From Mycolicibacterium fallax (GTDB lineage Bacteria; Actinomycetota; Actinomycetes; Mycobacteriales; Mycobacteriaceae), in assembly GCF_010726955.1 (NCBI RefSeq), contig NZ_AP022603.1, positions 558,001 through 622,000 of the forward strand: 64,000 nt of DNA, given 5' to 3'. The notes beneath the pieces were generated by a model. That model was not told where the DNA came from, searched no databases, and saw nothing but the letters and a program-made list of their open reading frames with translations. Positions within the stretch are counted from its first letter, which is position 1, and every line of letters begins with the position of its first letter. Both the position numbers and the translations under genes were made by a program. Below, piece after piece: positions 15,909 through 27,816 of the stretch.

Positions 15909-18617
15909 GTGCAGACTCACGAGATCCGGAAACGGTTCCTCGACCATTTCGTGACCGCGGGGCACACCGAGGTGCCCAGCGCCTCGGTCATCCTCGACGA
16001 CCCCAACCTGCTGTTCGTGAACGCCGGCATGGTCCAGTTCGTGCCGTTCTTCCTGGGCCAGCGCACCCCGCCGTACGACACCGCGACCAGCGTGCAGAAG
16101 TGCATCCGGACCCCGGACATCGACGAGGTCGGCATCACCACCCGGCACAACACCTTCTTCCAGATGGCCGGCAACTTCTCCTTCGGCGCCTACTTCAAGC
16201 GCGGCGCGATCGAGCTGGCCTGGTCGCTGCTGACCAACTCGGTCGACGACGGCGGCTACGGGTTCGACCCGGAGCGGCTGTGGGCCACCGTCTACTACGA
16301 CGACGACGAGGCCGAGGGGCTGTGGCAGGAGATCGCCGGGCTGCCGCCCGAGCGGATCCAGCGCCGCGGGATGGCCGACAACTACTGGTCGATGGGCATC
16401 CCCGGCCCGTGCGGGCCGTGCTCGGAGATCTACTACGACCGCGGGCCGGACTACGGCATCGAGGGCGGCCCGATCGCCAACGAGGACCGCTACATCGAGA
16501 TCTGGAACCTCGTGTTCATGCAGAACGAGCGCGGCGAGGGCACCAGCAAGGACGACTTCGAGATCCTCGGGCCGCTGCCGCGCAAGAACATCGACACCGG
16601 CATGGGCATCGAGCGGATCGCCTGCCTGCTGCAGAACGTCGACAACGTCTACGAGATCGACCTGCTGCGCCCGGTCATCGACATCGTCGCCGCCCGCGCG
16701 CCGCGCGGCTACGGCCAGGGCAACCACGCCGACGACGTGCGCTACCGGGTGATCGCCGACCACAGCCGGACCGCCGCGATCATCATCGGCGACGGCGTCA
16801 CCCCCGGCAACGAGGGCCGCGGCTACGTGCTGCGCCGGCTGCTGCGCCGGATCATCCGGGCGGCCAAGCTGCTCGGTGTCGACGACCCGATCATGGCCGC
16901 GCTGATGGCCACCGTGCGCGACGCGATGGGCCCGTCGTACCCGGAGCTGGTCACCGACTTCGACCGGATCAACCGGATCGCGGTGGCCGAGGAGACCGCG
17001 TTCAACCGCACCCTGGACGCCGGCTCCAAGCTGTTCACCGACGCCGCCGAGGCCACCCGCGCGGCCGGCAAGTCGGTGCTGACCGGCTCCGACGCGTTCG
17101 CCCTGCACGACACCTACGGGTTCCCGATCGACCTGACCCTGGAGATGGCCGCCGAGGCCGGGCTGGCCGTCGACGAACTGGGCTTCCGGGAGCTGATGTC
17201 CGAGCAGCGCCGCCGCGCCAAGGCCGACGCCGCCGCCCGCAAGCACGCCCACGCCGACCTGTCGGCCTACCGCGAACTCGTCGACGCCGGACCCACCGAG
17301 TTCACCGGCTTCGACGAAATGACCACCCAGGCCCGGATTCTCGGCATCTTCGTGGACGGCAAACGGGTCCCGGTGGTGTCGCACACCGGCCGCCCGGAGC
17401 CCGGCGAGGAGTCGGCCAGCCGGGTCGAGATCGTGCTGGACCGCACCCCGCTCTACGCCGAATCCGGCGGCCAGATCGCCGACGTCGGAACGCTGACCGG
17501 CACCGGCGCCAGCAGCACCGCGCGCGCCGCGGTCGACGACGTGCAGAAGATCGCCAAGACGCTGTTCGTGCACCGGGTCACCGTGGAGTCCGGCGAGTTC
17601 GTCGAGGGCGACGTGATCACCGCCGAGGTCGACCACAACTGGCGGCGCGGCGCCACCCAGGGCCACTCCGGCACCCACATGGTGCACGCCGCGCTGCGTC
17701 AGGTGCTCGGCCCCGGCGCGGTGCAGGCCGGCTCGCTGAACCGGCCCGGCTACCTGCGCTTCGACTTCAACTGGCAGGGCGCGCTGACCGAGACCCAGCG
17801 CGCCGACATCGAGCAGATCGCCAACGAGGCCGTGCAGGCCGACTTCGAGGTCAACACCTTCCTCACCGAACTGGACCAGGCCAAGGCGATGGGCGCGATG
17901 GCGCTGTTCGGCGAGGCCTACCCGGACCGGGTCCGGGTGGTGGAGATCGGCGGCCCGTTCTCGCTGGAACTGTGCGGCGGCACCCACGTGCGCAACTCCG
18001 CCCAGATCGGCCCGGTCACCCTGCTCGGCGAATCCTCGGTCGGCTCCGGGGTGCGCCGGGTGGAGGCCTACGTCGGGCTGGAGTCCTTCAAGCATCTGGC
18101 CCGCGAACGCGCCCTGATGGCGGGGCTGGCGTCGTCGCTGAAGGTGCCCTCCGAGGAGGTGCCCGGCCGGGTCGCGACCCTGGTCGAGAAGCTCAAGACC
18201 GCCGAGAAGGAACTGGACAAGGCCCGGCTGGCCAACGCCCGCGCCGCCGCGGCCAACGCCGCCGCCGGCGCCGAATCGGTCGGCGGGGTGGCGCTGGTGG
18301 CCCAGCGGATGGCCGCGGGCATGTCCGCCGCCGACCTGCGCTCGCTGGTCGGCGACATCCGCGGCAAGCTCGGCGACGGTCCCGGGGTGGTCGCCCTGAT
18401 CGCCGAGGGCGAGGGCGGTTCGGTGCCGTTCGTGGTGGCCGTCAACCAGGCCGCCGCGGCGCGCGGCCTGTCGGCCAACGACCTGGTCCGGGTGCTGGGC
18501 GCGGCGGTCGACGGGCGCGGCGGCGGCAAGCCGGACCTGGCCCAGGGCTCCGGGCGCAACGCCGCCGGGATCGACGCCGGGCTGGCCGCGCTGCGCGCCG
18601 AGATCGCCCGGGACTGA
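15909..18617 (+). CDS. alaS: Alanine-tRNA ligase (AlaRS)
   Basis: 902 aa, close to the 904 aa of M. tuberculosis. Catalytic class II domain ('[14 protein letters not shown]' start, '[15 protein letters not shown]', '[19 protein letters not shown]'). The editing domain has '[12 protein letters not shown]' (HxxxH zinc motif) and '[14 protein letters not shown]' (Cys/His ligands). The C-Ala domain ends '[14 protein letters not shown]'. It charges tRNA-Ala and clears Ser/Gly-tRNA-Ala. The GTG at 15909 was chosen over the upstream in-frame start because the protein then begins exactly like its homologues and AGGAAA lies 10 bases before it. TACCCT at 15868 is a candidate -10. Confidence 0.97.
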   Translation: MQTHEIRKRFLDHFVTAGHTEVPSASVILDDPNLLFVNAGMVQFVPFFLGQRTPPYDTATSVQKCIRTPDIDEVGITTRHNTFFQMAGNFSFGAYFKRGAIELAWSLLTNSVDDGGYGFDPERLWATVYYDDDEAEGLWQEIAGLPPERIQRRGMADNYWSMGIPGPCGPCSEIYYDRGPDYGIEGGPIANEDRYIEIWNLVFMQNERGEGTSKDDFEILGPLPRKNIDTGMGIERIACLLQNVDNVYEIDLLRPVIDIVAARAPRGYGQGNHADDVRYRVIADHSRTAAIIIGDGVTPGNEGRGYVLRRLLRRIIRAAKLLGVDDPIMAALMATVRDAMGPSYPELVTDFDRINRIAVAEETAFNRTLDAGSKLFTDAAEATRAAGKSVLTGSDAFALHDTYGFPIDLTLEMAAEAGLAVDELGFRELMSEQRRRAKADAAARKHAHADLSAYRELVDAGPTEFTGFDEMTTQARILGIFVDGKRVPVVSHTGRPEPGEESASRVEIVLDRTPLYAESGGQIADVGTLTGTGASSTARAAVDDVQKIAKTLFVHRVTVESGEFVEGDVITAEVDHNWRRGATQGHSGTHMVHAALRQVLGPGAVQAGSLNRPGYLRFDFNWQGALTETQRADIEQIANEAVQADFEVNTFLTELDQAKAMGAMALFGEAYPDRVRVVEIGGPFSLELCGGTHVRNSAQIGPVTLLGESSVGSGVRRVEAYVGLESFKHLARERALMAGLASSLKVPSEEVPGRVATLVEKLKTAEKELDKARLANARAAAANAAAGAESVGGVALVAQRMAAGMSAADLRSLVGDIRGKLGDGPGVVALIAEGEGGSVPFVVAVNQAAAARGLSANDLVRVLGAAVDGRGGGKPDLAQGSGRNAAGIDAGLAALRAEIARD

Positions 18618-18623
18618 CGACCC

Positions 18624-19118
18624 GTGCAGGGTGAGCAGCGGCGGCCCGACCGCCCCGGACCCGACGACCCCGGACGCGGTCGTCGGCTCGGCATCGACGT
18701 CGGCACCGTCCGCATCGGCGTCGCCGTCTGCGACCCGGACGGGATCCTGGCCACCCCGGTGATGACCGTGCGCCGGGACGGCAAACACCTGGCCCGGCTG
18801 GTGAAGCTGGTCGGTCAGCACGACGCCGTCGAGGTGATCGTCGGGCTGCCCCGGACCCTGGCCGACCGGTCCGGCTCCTCGGCCGCCGACGCGACCGACA
18901 TCGCCGACGCGCTGGCCGCCAAGATCGCCCCGATCCCGGTGCGGATGGCCGACGAGCGGCTGACCACGGTGACCGCGCAGCGCGCGCTGCGCGAGTCCGG
19001 GGTGCGGGCCAAAAACCAGCGCGCGGTGGTGGACCAGGCGGCCGCGGTGGCGATCCTGCAGGGCTGGCTGGAGCAGCGGCGCCCCCGGGCGACATCGAGC
19101 GGAGCAGATGATGGCTGA
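18624..19118 (+). CDS. ruvX: Putative pre-16S rRNA nuclease / Holliday junction resolvase-like YqgF
   Basis: 164 aa, RNase H-like fold. Catalytic acids are visible in '[19 protein letters not shown]' (first Asp), '[15 protein letters not shown]' (Glu) and '[17 protein letters not shown]' (Asp/Glu), with a final '[14 protein letters not shown]'. Homologues trim the 5' end of 16S rRNA; resolvase activity is also claimed. The N-terminal ~25 residues are a variable charged extension. It begins 6 bases after alaS and overlaps mltG by 11 bases, so alaS-ruvX-mltG-aroE form one operon, as in M. tuberculosis (Rv2555c-Rv2552c). Confidence 0.92.
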   Translation: MQGEQRRPDRPGPDDPGRGRRLGIDVGTVRIGVAVCDPDGILATPVMTVRRDGKHLARLVKLVGQHDAVEVIVGLPRTLADRSGSSAADATDIADALAAKIAPIPVRMADERLTTVTAQRALRESGVRAKNQRAVVDQAAAVAILQGWLEQRRPRATSSGADDG

Positions 19119-20355
19119 CGGTTTGAGCCGGCCCCGGGCCATGCCGGAGCAGGTCGGGCCGCCGCGACACCGGATGAGCCGCACCATGCGGGCCCGCGCG
19201 GTGCGCAACCGGCGGCGCCGCCGCACCATCGGGCTGCTGACCCTGGCCCTGCTCGGCGCGGTGGTCGTCGCGATCGCGCTGCTCGGCGGCCGGCTGTGGG
19301 GTTCGCTGTCCGGTCCGCCGCAGGACTACACCGGCGACGGCGACGCCGACGTGCTGATCGAGGTGCACCAGGGCGACACCACCGAGGTGATCGCCCAGGC
19401 GCTGGTGGACCGGGAGGTGATCGCCGGGGTGCCGCCGTTCATGGCCGCCGCCAAGGGCAATGCGGACATCCGGATGATCCAGCCCGGCTTCTACCTGGTC
19501 CGCACCAAGATCCCGGCCGAATCGGCGGTGGCCCGGCTGGTCGACCCGGCCAACCGGGTCGGCAAGCTGACCATCTCCGAGGGCCGTCAGCTAGACGACG
19601 TGCTCGACCTGCGCAACAACAAGACCACCGAGGGCATCTTCAGCCTGATCGCGCAGGCCAGCTGCTACACCCTCGACGGCGACCAGCGCTGCGTGTCCGC
19701 CGAGGACCTGCGTGCGGCGGCCGCCGACGGCACCCCGGCCGAGCTGCGGGTGCCGGACTGGGCGGTCAAACCGGTGACCCAGCTGACCGGTGACCACCGC
19801 AGGCTGGAGGGCCTGATCGCGGCCGGCACCTGGCAGTTCGACCCGACCGCCGCGCCCGAGCAGATCCTGGCCTCGCTGCTGGCGACCAGCGCCGCGCACT
19901 ACGCCGAGTCCGGGCTGGCCGACGCCGCCGCGGCCGTCGAACTGACCCCGTACCAGGTGCTGACGGTCGCCTCGCTGCTGCAGAAGGAGGCCCACCCGGA
20001 GGACTTCGCCAAGGTCGCCCGGGTGATCTACAACCGGCTGCAGGTGCCGCAGATGCTGCAGTTCGACTCCACGGTGAACTACCCGCTGGACCGCCAGGAG
20101 ATCGCCACCACCGACGCCGACCGGGCCAGGGCGACCCGGTGGAACACCTACGCGATGGAGGGCCTGCCGGCCACCCCGATCGGCTCGCCGGGGCTACCCG
20201 CGCTGGCCGCCGCCGAGCATCCGGCCGCCGGGGACTGGCTGTACTTCGTCACCGTCGACATGGACGGCACCACGCTGTTCACCCGCGACTACCGCAAGCA
20301 CCTGGCCAACATCGAGGTGGCCCGGCGCAACGGCGTGCTCGACAGTGTCCGATAG
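19108..20355 (+). CDS. mltG: Endolytic murein transglycosylase MltG
   Basis: 415 aa. A basic cytoplasmic N-terminus ('[12 protein letters not shown]') precedes one TM helix (~residues 38-58, '[20 protein letters not shown]'), then a periplasmic LysM-like segment and the YceG catalytic domain with '[15 protein letters not shown]', '[20 protein letters not shown]' (catalytic Glu in QKEA), '[11 protein letters not shown]' and '[11 protein letters not shown]'. It cleaves nascent glycan strands and sets their length. ATG at 19108, with a second ATG at 19111. It overlaps both ruvX (11 bases) and aroE (11 bases), indicating translational coupling. Confidence 0.92.
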   Translation: MMADGLSRPRAMPEQVGPPRHRMSRTMRARAVRNRRRRRTIGLLTLALLGAVVVAIALLGGRLWGSLSGPPQDYTGDGDADVLIEVHQGDTTEVIAQALVDREVIAGVPPFMAAAKGNADIRMIQPGFYLVRTKIPAESAVARLVDPANRVGKLTISEGRQLDDVLDLRNNKTTEGIFSLIAQASCYTLDGDQRCVSAEDLRAAAADGTPAELRVPDWAVKPVTQLTGDHRRLEGLIAAGTWQFDPTAAPEQILASLLATSAAHYAESGLADAAAAVELTPYQVLTVASLLQKEAHPEDFAKVARVIYNRLQVPQMLQFDSTVNYPLDRQEIATTDADRARATRWNTYAMEGLPATPIGSPGLPALAAAEHPAAGDWLYFVTVDMDGTTLFTRDYRKHLANIEVARRNGVLDSVR

Positions 20356-21178
20356 CAGCTCCGGCCCCCGCCGGGCCGCGGTGCTGGGCTCGCCGATCGC
20401 GCATTCCCGGTCGCCGCTGCTGCACCTGGCCGGCTACCGGGCGCTCGGGCTGACCGACTGGACCTACGAGCGGATCGACTGCGACGCCGACCGGCTGCCC
20501 GGGCTGGTCGGCGGGTTCGGCCCGGAATGGGTCGGGGTCTCGGTGACCATGCCCGGCAAGTTCGCCGCGCTGGCCGTCGCCGACGTCCGCACCGCCCGCG
20601 CCGAGCTGCTCGGCTCGGCGAACACCCTGGTCCGTACCGCCGACGGCTGGCTGGCCGACAACACCGACGTGGACGGGGTGGCCGGCGCGCTGCGCGGCCT
20701 GGTCGACCCCGGGTCCACCGCGGTGGTGCTGGGCTCCGGCGGCACCGCGCCGGCCGCCGTCGCCGGGCTGGTCGCGCTCGGGGTGTCCGCGGTGACGGTC
20801 GCCGCGCGCGACCGGGACCGGGCGGCGCCCGCGCTGGCCGTCGCCGCGGCGTCCGGACTGCGCGCGCTGTGGTGCCCGCTGGACGACGCCGCCACCGCGC
20901 CGCTGGCCGACGCGATCGCCGGGGCGGCGGTGCTGGTCTCCACGGTGCCCGCCGACGTCGCCGCCCGGTTCGCCGCGGTCGCCGCGCCGGTGCCGGTGCT
21001 GCTCGACGCGATCTACGACCCGTGGCCCACCCCGCTGGCCGCCGCCGTCGGCGCGGCGGGCGGCACCGTGGTCGGCGGCCTGCAGATGCTGCTGAATCAG
21101 GCCTTCACCCAGGTGGAACTGTTCACCGGCCGGCCGGCCCCGCGCGCCGCGATGGCCGCCGCGCTGGACTGTGCATAG
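20345..21178 (+). CDS. aroE: Shikimate dehydrogenase
   Basis: 277 aa. 'AVLGSPIAHSRSPLLH' (shikimate-binding SxS), 'VSVTMPGKFAAL' (the usual catalytic Lys region), 'ADNTDVDG' (catalytic Asp) and 'VVLGSGGTAPAAVAGL' (NADP loop) are in order, with 'GGLQMLLNQAFTQVELF' near the end. It reduces 3-dehydroshikimate to shikimate with NADPH. GTG start inside the mltG 3' end. With the downstream aroC-aroK-aroB it supplies aromatic amino acids and other chorismate products. Confidence 0.93.
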   Translation: MSDSSSGPRRAAVLGSPIAHSRSPLLHLAGYRALGLTDWTYERIDCDADRLPGLVGGFGPEWVGVSVTMPGKFAALAVADVRTARAELLGSANTLVRTADGWLADNTDVDGVAGALRGLVDPGSTAVVLGSGGTAPAAVAGLVALGVSAVTVAARDRDRAAPALAVAAASGLRALWCPLDDAATAPLADAIAGAAVLVSTVPADVAARFAAVAAPVPVLLDAIYDPWPTPLAAAVGAAGGTVVGGLQMLLNQAFTQVELFTGRPAPRAAMAAALDCA

Positions 21179-21217
21179 CCGACTCGGCGGCGGCCCGCCG
21201 GCGTCCTATCGTCGGCC

Positions 21218-21658
21218 ATGGATTGGGCGCTCACCGTCGCGGCGGGGACCTGGCTGGCCGCACTGACGGTCTGCGACCTGCGCACCCACCGGCTGCCGAA
21301 CCTGCTCACCGGGCCCGGTGCGGCGGCGATCCTGGCGGCCGCCGCGCTGGCCGGGGCCGGCGGCGCCGCGGCGCTGGGGGCGGCCGCGCTGGCCGGGGTC
21401 TACCTGGGCGCGCACCTGTGCTCGCCGTCCTCACTCGGCGGCGGGGACGTCAAGCTCGCGGTCGGCCTCGGCGCGCTGACCGGCGCGTTCGGCGCCGGGG
21501 CGTGGCTGCTCGCGGCGTTCGGCGCGCCGCTGCTGACGCTGATCTGGGCGCTGGCCGCCCGGCGCAGGCTGCTGCCGCACGGGCCGTCGATGTGCCTGGC
21601 CAGCGCGCTCGCGGTGCTGCTGGCCGGGGCGGGGCCCGCAGCGATTGGCTCCCGATGA
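21218..21658 (+). CDS. Short prepilin peptidase (A24 family), Rv2551-like
   Basis: 146 aa, four to five hydrophobic helices. The two catalytic aspartates of A24 peptidases are visible: 'TVCDLRTHRLPN' (~residue 20) and 'SLGGGDVKLAVGLGAL' (GxGD motif). The N-terminal methylase domain of full-length PilD is absent, as usual in the short actinobacterial form, so it would cleave but not methylate prepilins (family knowledge). No pilin genes are nearby. TATCGT ends 6 bases before the ATG. It lies between aroE and aroC, as in M. tuberculosis. Confidence 0.85.
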   Translation: MDWALTVAAGTWLAALTVCDLRTHRLPNLLTGPGAAAILAAAALAGAGGAAALGAAALAGVYLGAHLCSPSSLGGGDVKLAVGLGALTGAFGAGAWLLAAFGAPLLTLIWALAARRRLLPHGPSMCLASALAVLLAGAGPAAIGSR

Positions 21659-21682
21659 TCGGGTCGTGGGACAATTAGATCC

Positions 21683-22885
21683 GTGTTGCGCTGGACTACT
21701 GCCGGGGAATCCCATGGCCGCGCGCTGCTGGCCATGGTTGAGGGCATGGTCGCCGGCGTCGCCGTCACCACCGACGATATTGCCGAACAGCTGCGTCGGC
21801 GCCGTTTGGGCTACGGCCGCGGCGCGCGGATGAAGTTCGAGCAGGATCAGGTCACCATGCTGGGCGGGGTCCGGCACGGCCGGACCCTGGGCGGGCCGAT
21901 CGCCATCGAGATCGGCAACACCGAGTGGCCCAAGTGGGAATCGGTGATGTCGCCGGACCCGGTGTCCGAGGCCGACCTCGGCGTCGCCCGCAACGCGCCG
22001 CTGACCCGCCCCCGGCCCGGCCACGCCGACTACGCCGGCATGCTCAAGTACGGCTTCGACGACGCCCGTCCGGTGCTGGAGCGCGCCAGCGCCCGGGAGA
22101 CCGCCGCCCGGGTCGCCGCCGCGACGGTGGCGCGGCAGTTCCTGCGCCAGGCGCTCGGCGCCGAGGTGGTCTCGCACGTCATCTCGATCGGCGCCTCGGC
22201 GCCCTACGCCGGCCCGCCGCCGACCGCCGGCGACCTGACCGCCATCGACGACAGCCCGGTCCGGGCCTTCGGCGCCGACGCCGAGGCGTCGATGATCGCC
22301 GAGATCGAGGCCGCCAAGCGCGACGGTGACACCCTCGGCGGGGTGGTCGAGGTGGTGGTGACCGGGCTGCCCGTCGGGCTGGGCTCGTTCATCAGCGGCG
22401 ACGACCGGCTCGACGCCCGACTGGCCGCCGCGGTGATGGGCATCCAGGCGATCAAGGGCGTGGAGATCGGCGACGGCTTCGAGACCGCGCGCCGCCGCGG
22501 CAGCGCCGCGCACGACGAGATCCACCCCGGCCCCGACGGGGTGGCCCGCGCCACCAACCGGGCCGGCGGGCTGGAGGGCGGGATGACCAACGGCCAGCCG
22601 CTGCGGGTCCGCGCCGCGATGAAGCCGATCTCCACGGTGCCGCGGGCGCTGGCCACCGTGGACATGGCCACCGGCGCCGAGGCCGTCGCGATCCACCAGC
22701 GCTCCGACGTGTGCGCGGTCCCGGCCGCGGCCGTCGTCGTCGAGGCGATGGTCGCCCTGGTGGTGGCCCGCGCGGCGCTGGAGAAGTTCGGCGGCGACTC
22801 GCTGGCCGAGACCCGCCGCAACATCGACGGCTACCTGGCCGCGGTCGCCGAGCAGGAGCCCCGGGACGCCCGGGACGCCGGCTAG
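21683..22885 (+). CDS. aroC: Chorismate synthase
   Basis: 400 aa. '[17 protein letters not shown]' at the N-terminus, '[18 protein letters not shown]', '[18 protein letters not shown]', '[20 protein letters not shown]' and '[19 protein letters not shown]' are the family signatures. The enzyme converts EPSP to chorismate and needs reduced FMN. In M. tuberculosis the gene is called aroF. The GTG start at 21683 is preceded 8 bases earlier by GACAAT, a possible -10, with no clear Shine-Dalgarno. aroK follows after 9 bases. Confidence 0.96.
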   Translation: MLRWTTAGESHGRALLAMVEGMVAGVAVTTDDIAEQLRRRRLGYGRGARMKFEQDQVTMLGGVRHGRTLGGPIAIEIGNTEWPKWESVMSPDPVSEADLGVARNAPLTRPRPGHADYAGMLKYGFDDARPVLERASARETAARVAAATVARQFLRQALGAEVVSHVISIGASAPYAGPPPTAGDLTAIDDSPVRAFGADAEASMIAEIEAAKRDGDTLGGVVEVVVTGLPVGLGSFISGDDRLDARLAAAVMGIQAIKGVEIGDGFETARRRGSAAHDEIHPGPDGVARATNRAGGLEGGMTNGQPLRVRAAMKPISTVPRALATVDMATGAEAVAIHQRSDVCAVPAAAVVVEAMVALVVARAALEKFGGDSLAETRRNIDGYLAAVAEQEPRDARDAG

Positions 22886-22894
22886 GCGGCCCGG

Positions 22895-24627
<1,733 letters not shown>

Positions 24628-24639
24628 CCGGGCTCGGGG

Positions 24640-25236
24640 CTAACGGTCGTCTGAGCCGTTCGGCTCGACCAACGCGTGCTCGACGGTGGCGTCCTCGGTG
24701 GTGGCGTCGTCGACCGAGTCTGCCTCGACCGCGGCGAACACGTCGGTGTCGGCGCGGTCGTCGCCGTCGCCGCCGGCCTCCCGCTCGTGGATGCTGTGGT
24801 GGGTGTTGACCGCGGGCCCGCGGCGGTCAACCGCCCAGCGGCCGAGCGCCACCGCGATGATCGCCGGGGTGAAGATCAGCAGCGCGGTGAACGCCGCGAA
24901 GGTGGTCAGCTCGTTGATCAGCCCGCTGGAGAACAGCGCCGGGTACACCAGCGACACGCCCCAGGTGACCACGCCGCTGATCCCGCCGGCCACCAGGCCG
25001 GCGATCAGCCAGGTCATCGCCAGGTCGGCGCGGTAATCGGCATCCGGGTTGGCGGTGGCGTCAGCGCTGCCGTCCCGCCAGCCCCAGATCGCCGCGGCCG
25101 CCATGACCACCGCGAGTGCGAGCAGGCTTATCAGCACCGCGTCGGTCTGCAGGGTATTGACCAGCGTCCCCTGGACGATCCGAACCACGATCATGAGGCC
25201 GGCGAACGCCAGCCCCCGTACCAACCACTTGTCCAT
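24640..25236 (-). CDS. Four-TM membrane protein, Rv2536/B-4DMT-like
   Basis: 198 aa. Four hydrophobic helices: 'LAFAGLMIVVRIVQGTLV', 'AVLISLLALAVVMAAAAIWGW', 'MTWLIAGLVAGGISGVVTWGV' and 'TFAAFTALLIFTPAIIAVALG'. A ~60-residue acidic cytoplasmic tail rich in Asp, Glu and Thr follows. The gene lies between the aro cluster and pepQ in opposite orientation, exactly where M. tuberculosis Rv2536 is. The function is unknown. The ATG at 25236 is 9 bases from a TACCCT hexamer (minus strand, 25250-25245), which is half of a palindrome shared with the pepQ promoter. Confidence 0.75.
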   Translation of the reverse strand: MDKWLVRGLAFAGLMIVVRIVQGTLVNTLQTDAVLISLLALAVVMAAAAIWGWRDGSADATANPDADYRADLAMTWLIAGLVAGGISGVVTWGVSLVYPALFSSGLINELTTFAAFTALLIFTPAIIAVALGRWAVDRRGPAVNTHHSIHEREAGGDGDDRADTDVFAAVEADSVDDATTEDATVEHALVEPNGSDDR

Positions 25237-25242
25237 GGTTAC

Positions 25243-25263
25243 TGAGGGTAGCGAGTACCCTCG
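25243..25263. promoter_or_regulatory. Symmetric divergent promoter palindrome between the Rv2536-like gene and pepQ
   Basis: GAGGGTA-gcgag-TACCCTC is a perfect 7-5-7 inverted repeat. Each arm contains TACCCT on the outward strand, ending 9 bases from the start codon on both sides (25236 minus, 25270 plus). It therefore reads as two back-to-back -10 elements with near-leaderless starts. Confidence 0.5.
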
Positions 25264-25269
25264 GCGGTC

Positions 25270-26367
25270 GTGACACCTTCCCGGCGACGCGTCATGTTGG
25301 CCGAGCTGCTCGCCGACCGTGATCTGGACGCGCTGCTGGTCAGCGACCTGATCAACGTCCGGTACCTGTCCGGGTTCACCGGCTCCAACGCCGCGCTGCT
25401 GGTGTACGCCGACGGCAGGCCCGCGGTGCTGGCCACCGACGGCCGGTACCGCACCCAGGCCGCCCGGCAGGCGCCGGAGCTGGAAATCGTCATCGAGCGG
25501 GCCTGCGGCCGCGCGCTGGCCGCCCGCGCCGCCGACGCCGGCGCGCACCGACTCGGCTTCGAGTCGCATGTGCTGACCGTCGACGCCCACGACGCGCTGG
25601 CCTGCGCGCTGTCGGACACCCCGGCGCTGCTGACCCGGTCGGCCGGGCTCGTCGAGGGGCTGCGCGAGGTCAAGGATGACGGCGAGATCGCCCTGCTGGC
25701 CGCCGCCTGCGCGGCCGCCGACGCCGCGCTGACCGCCCTGATCGACGACGGGGCGCTGCGGCCCGGCCGCACCGAACGCCAGGTCCGCAACGACCTGGAG
25801 GCGCTGCTGCTCGCGCACGGCGCCGACGGCCCGTCGTTTGAGACCATCGTCGCGGCCGGCGCCAACTCGGCGATCCCGCATCATCGGCCCACCGACGCGG
25901 TGCTGGCCGCCGGGGACTTCGTCAAGATCGACTTCGGCGCGGTGGTCGGCGGCTACCACTCGGACATGACCCGCACCCTGGTGCTCGGCCGACCCGCCGA
26001 CTGGCAGCGCGAGATCTACCACCTGGTCGCCGACGCCCAGCGGGCCGGCCTGCGGGCCCTGGCGGTCGGTGCGGCGCTGGCCGAGGTGGACGCCGCCGCG
26101 CGCGGGGTGATCACCGAGGCCGGCTACGGCGAGATGTTCGGGCACGGCCTCGGGCACGGGGTGGGCCTGCAGATCCACGAAGCGCCGGGAATCAACGCCA
26201 GCGCCGCCGGTACACTGCTTGCTGGCTCCGCGGTGACCGTGGAGCCCGGTGTCTACCTGCCCGGCCGGGGCGGTGTCCGGATCGAGGACACGCTGGTCGT
26301 GGTCGGCGGCCAGCGTGACGCCCCCGAACTACTCACGCGGTTCCCCAAGGAACTGCGGAGTCTTTGA
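25270..26367 (+). CDS. pepQ: Xaa-Pro aminopeptidase / M24 metallopeptidase
   Basis: 365 aa. An N-terminal creatinase-like domain ('DALLVSDLINVRYLSGFTGS') is followed by a pita-bread catalytic domain. Metal ligands are 'FVKIDFGAVVGGYHSDMTRT' (two Asp), 'MFGHGLGHGVGLQIHE' (His), 'AVTVEPGVYLPG' (Glu) and 'GVRIEDTLVV' (Glu). It removes N-terminal residues preceding proline in the cytoplasm. The GTG at 25270 has no Shine-Dalgarno; TACCCT ends 9 bases before it. efp follows after 15 bases, a conserved pairing that fits because EF-P also concerns proline-rich proteins. Confidence 0.9.
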   Translation: MTPSRRRVMLAELLADRDLDALLVSDLINVRYLSGFTGSNAALLVYADGRPAVLATDGRYRTQAARQAPELEIVIERACGRALAARAADAGAHRLGFESHVLTVDAHDALACALSDTPALLTRSAGLVEGLREVKDDGEIALLAAACAAADAALTALIDDGALRPGRTERQVRNDLEALLLAHGADGPSFETIVAAGANSAIPHHRPTDAVLAAGDFVKIDFGAVVGGYHSDMTRTLVLGRPADWQREIYHLVADAQRAGLRALAVGAALAEVDAAARGVITEAGYGEMFGHGLGHGVGLQIHEAPGINASAAGTLLAGSAVTVEPGVYLPGRGGVRIEDTLVVVGGQRDAPELLTRFPKELRSL

Positions 26368-26382
26368 TCAAGGAGTTTTCCT

Positions 26383-26946
26383 GTGGCATCGACTGCCGAC
26401 TTCAAGAACGGCCTGGTCCTGAAAATCGACGGCCAGCTGTGGCAGATCATCGAGTTTCAGCACGTCAAGCCCGGCAAGGGTCCGGCGTTCGTGCGCACCA
26501 AGCTCAAGAACGTGGTGTCCGGCAAGACCGTCGACAAGACCTACAACGCCGGGGTGAAGGTGGAGACCGCCACCGTCGACCGCCGCGACGCCACCTATCT
26601 GTACCGCGACGGCGTGGACTTCGTGTTCATGGATTCCGAGGACTACGAGCAGCACATGCTGGGGGAGGCGCTGGTCGGCGACGCGGCGAGCTTCCTGCTG
26701 GAGAGCATGCCGGTGCAGATCGCGTTCAACGAGGGCCTGCCGCTGTACCTGGAGCTGCCGGTGTCGGTGGAGCTGGTGGTCACCCACACCGAGCCCGGCC
26801 TGCAGGGCGACCGGTCCAGCGCGGGCACCAAGCCCGCCACCATGGAGACCGGCGCCGACATCCAGGTGCCGCTGTTCATCAACACCGGCGACAAGCTGAA
26901 GGTCGACACCCGCGACGGAAGTTATCTGGGCCGGGTGAATGGCTGA
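26383..26946 (+). CDS. efp: Elongation factor P
   Basis: 187 aa with three beta-barrel domains. The N-terminal KOW domain carries '[17 protein letters not shown]', the loop with the conserved lysine that enters the peptidyl-transferase centre. Domains II and III contain '[16 protein letters not shown]' and '[21 protein letters not shown]', the family signature. EF-P relieves ribosome stalling at polyproline. GTG start with AGGAG 9 bases upstream. It overlaps nusB by 8 bases. Confidence 0.97.
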   Translation: MASTADFKNGLVLKIDGQLWQIIEFQHVKPGKGPAFVRTKLKNVVSGKTVDKTYNAGVKVETATVDRRDATYLYRDGVDFVFMDSEDYEQHMLGEALVGDAASFLLESMPVQIAFNEGLPLYLELPVSVELVVTHTEPGLQGDRSSAGTKPATMETGADIQVPLFINTGDKLKVDTRDGSYLGRVNG

Positions 26947-27421
26947 GAAACGTCCGGTCCGGGGGCGTCACGCCGCCCGGAAACGGGCCGTCGACCTGCT
27001 GTTCGAGGCGGAGGCCCGCGGCCTGAGCGCGGCCGAGGTGGCGGCGTCCCGGGCGAAGCTGGCCCGCTCGCAGCCCGACGTCACCCCGCTGGCCGACTAC
27101 ACCGTCGTCGTCGCCGACGGGGTCACCGAGCACGCCGCGCACCTCGACGACCTGATCTCCTCGCATCTGCAGGGCTGGTCGCTGGAGCGGCTGCCCGCGG
27201 TGGACCGCGCCATCCTGCGGGTCGCGGTGTGGGAGCTGCTGCACGCCGTCGACGTGCCCGAGCCGGTCGCCGTCGACGAGGCGGTGAAGCTCGCCAAGGA
27301 GCTGTCCACCGATGAATCGCCGGCCTTCATCAACGGCGTGCTGGGCCAGGTGATGCTGGTGACGCCGCAGATCCGGGCGGCTTCCGGCGTTGTCCGGGCA
27401 CCCGCGGGCGAGACCGACTAG
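26939..27421 (+). CDS. nusB: Transcription antitermination factor NusB
   Basis: 160 aa (156 in M. tuberculosis). All-helical: an arginine-rich N-terminus ('[24 protein letters not shown]') for boxA RNA binding, and the C-terminal '[18 protein letters not shown]' and '[24 protein letters not shown]' signatures. With NusE/S10 it binds boxA RNA in rRNA leaders. The start lies within the last 8 bases of efp, so translation is coupled. Confidence 0.96.
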   Translation: MAEKRPVRGRHAARKRAVDLLFEAEARGLSAAEVAASRAKLARSQPDVTPLADYTVVVADGVTEHAAHLDDLISSHLQGWSLERLPAVDRAILRVAVWELLHAVDVPEPVAVDEAVKLAKELSTDESPAFINGVLGQVMLVTPQIRAASGVVRAPAGETD

Positions 27422-27460
27422 GGTTTGGGCAGCAAACACCGACAACGAGGGGCGATCACC

Positions 27461-27688
27461 ATGGCTTTCAATCCCAAGGACGCGATCCAGTCGGCCAAGG
27501 ACATCGCCACCTACGCCGTCGAGATGTCCGGCGACATCGCCGAAAACGCCGTGGAGATCCTCAAGGGCAACGTCACCGAGGGCGCGTCCAACATCGTGCA
27601 GGACTCCCTCGACATCGCCGGGCACTCGGTGCAGAAGGCCGGCGAGATCATCACCGGTCGCCCGGACGACGAGGACGCCGCCGAGTAA
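27461..27688 (+). CDS. Small soluble helical protein of unknown function
   Basis: 75 aa: 'MAFNPKDAIQSAKDIATYAV' then an alternating charged/hydrophobic helix with 'NVTEGASNIVQDSLDIAGHS' and an acidic end (GRPDDEDAAE). It looks like one or two amphipathic helices with heptad-like spacing; no TM segment or signal peptide. It lies 39 bases after nusB on the same strand, with GAGGGG 9 bases before the ATG, so it is probably expressed with or just after nusB. Not recognised as a named family. Confidence 0.6.
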   Translation: MAFNPKDAIQSAKDIATYAVEMSGDIAENAVEILKGNVTEGASNIVQDSLDIAGHSVQKAGEIITGRPDDEDAAE

Positions 27689-27804
27689 TTTCGGCGGTCA
27701 CGCCCGCATCGACGCGACCTCGGATCTCACCCCGCGGCCACCTTGTGGACCGCGCTACTCCACAGGGCGAGGCGGGATGAAGTGTGCGGGGCTGTGGCAG
27801 TGGT

Positions 27805-27810
27805 TAGCGT
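27805..27810 (+). promoter_or_regulatory. -10 element of a leaderless promoter (Rpn-like gene)
   Basis: TAGCGT ends 7 bases before ATG 27817; no ribosome-binding site lies between. Confidence 0.5.
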
Positions 27811-27816
27811 CGGCGG

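Noticed and set aside
15774..19229. 1151-aa minus-strand ORF
   Set aside because: It is a shadow of alaS/ruvX. GC-rich antisense frames lack stops; it shows histidine/glycine/valine-rich low-complexity sequence and no domain.
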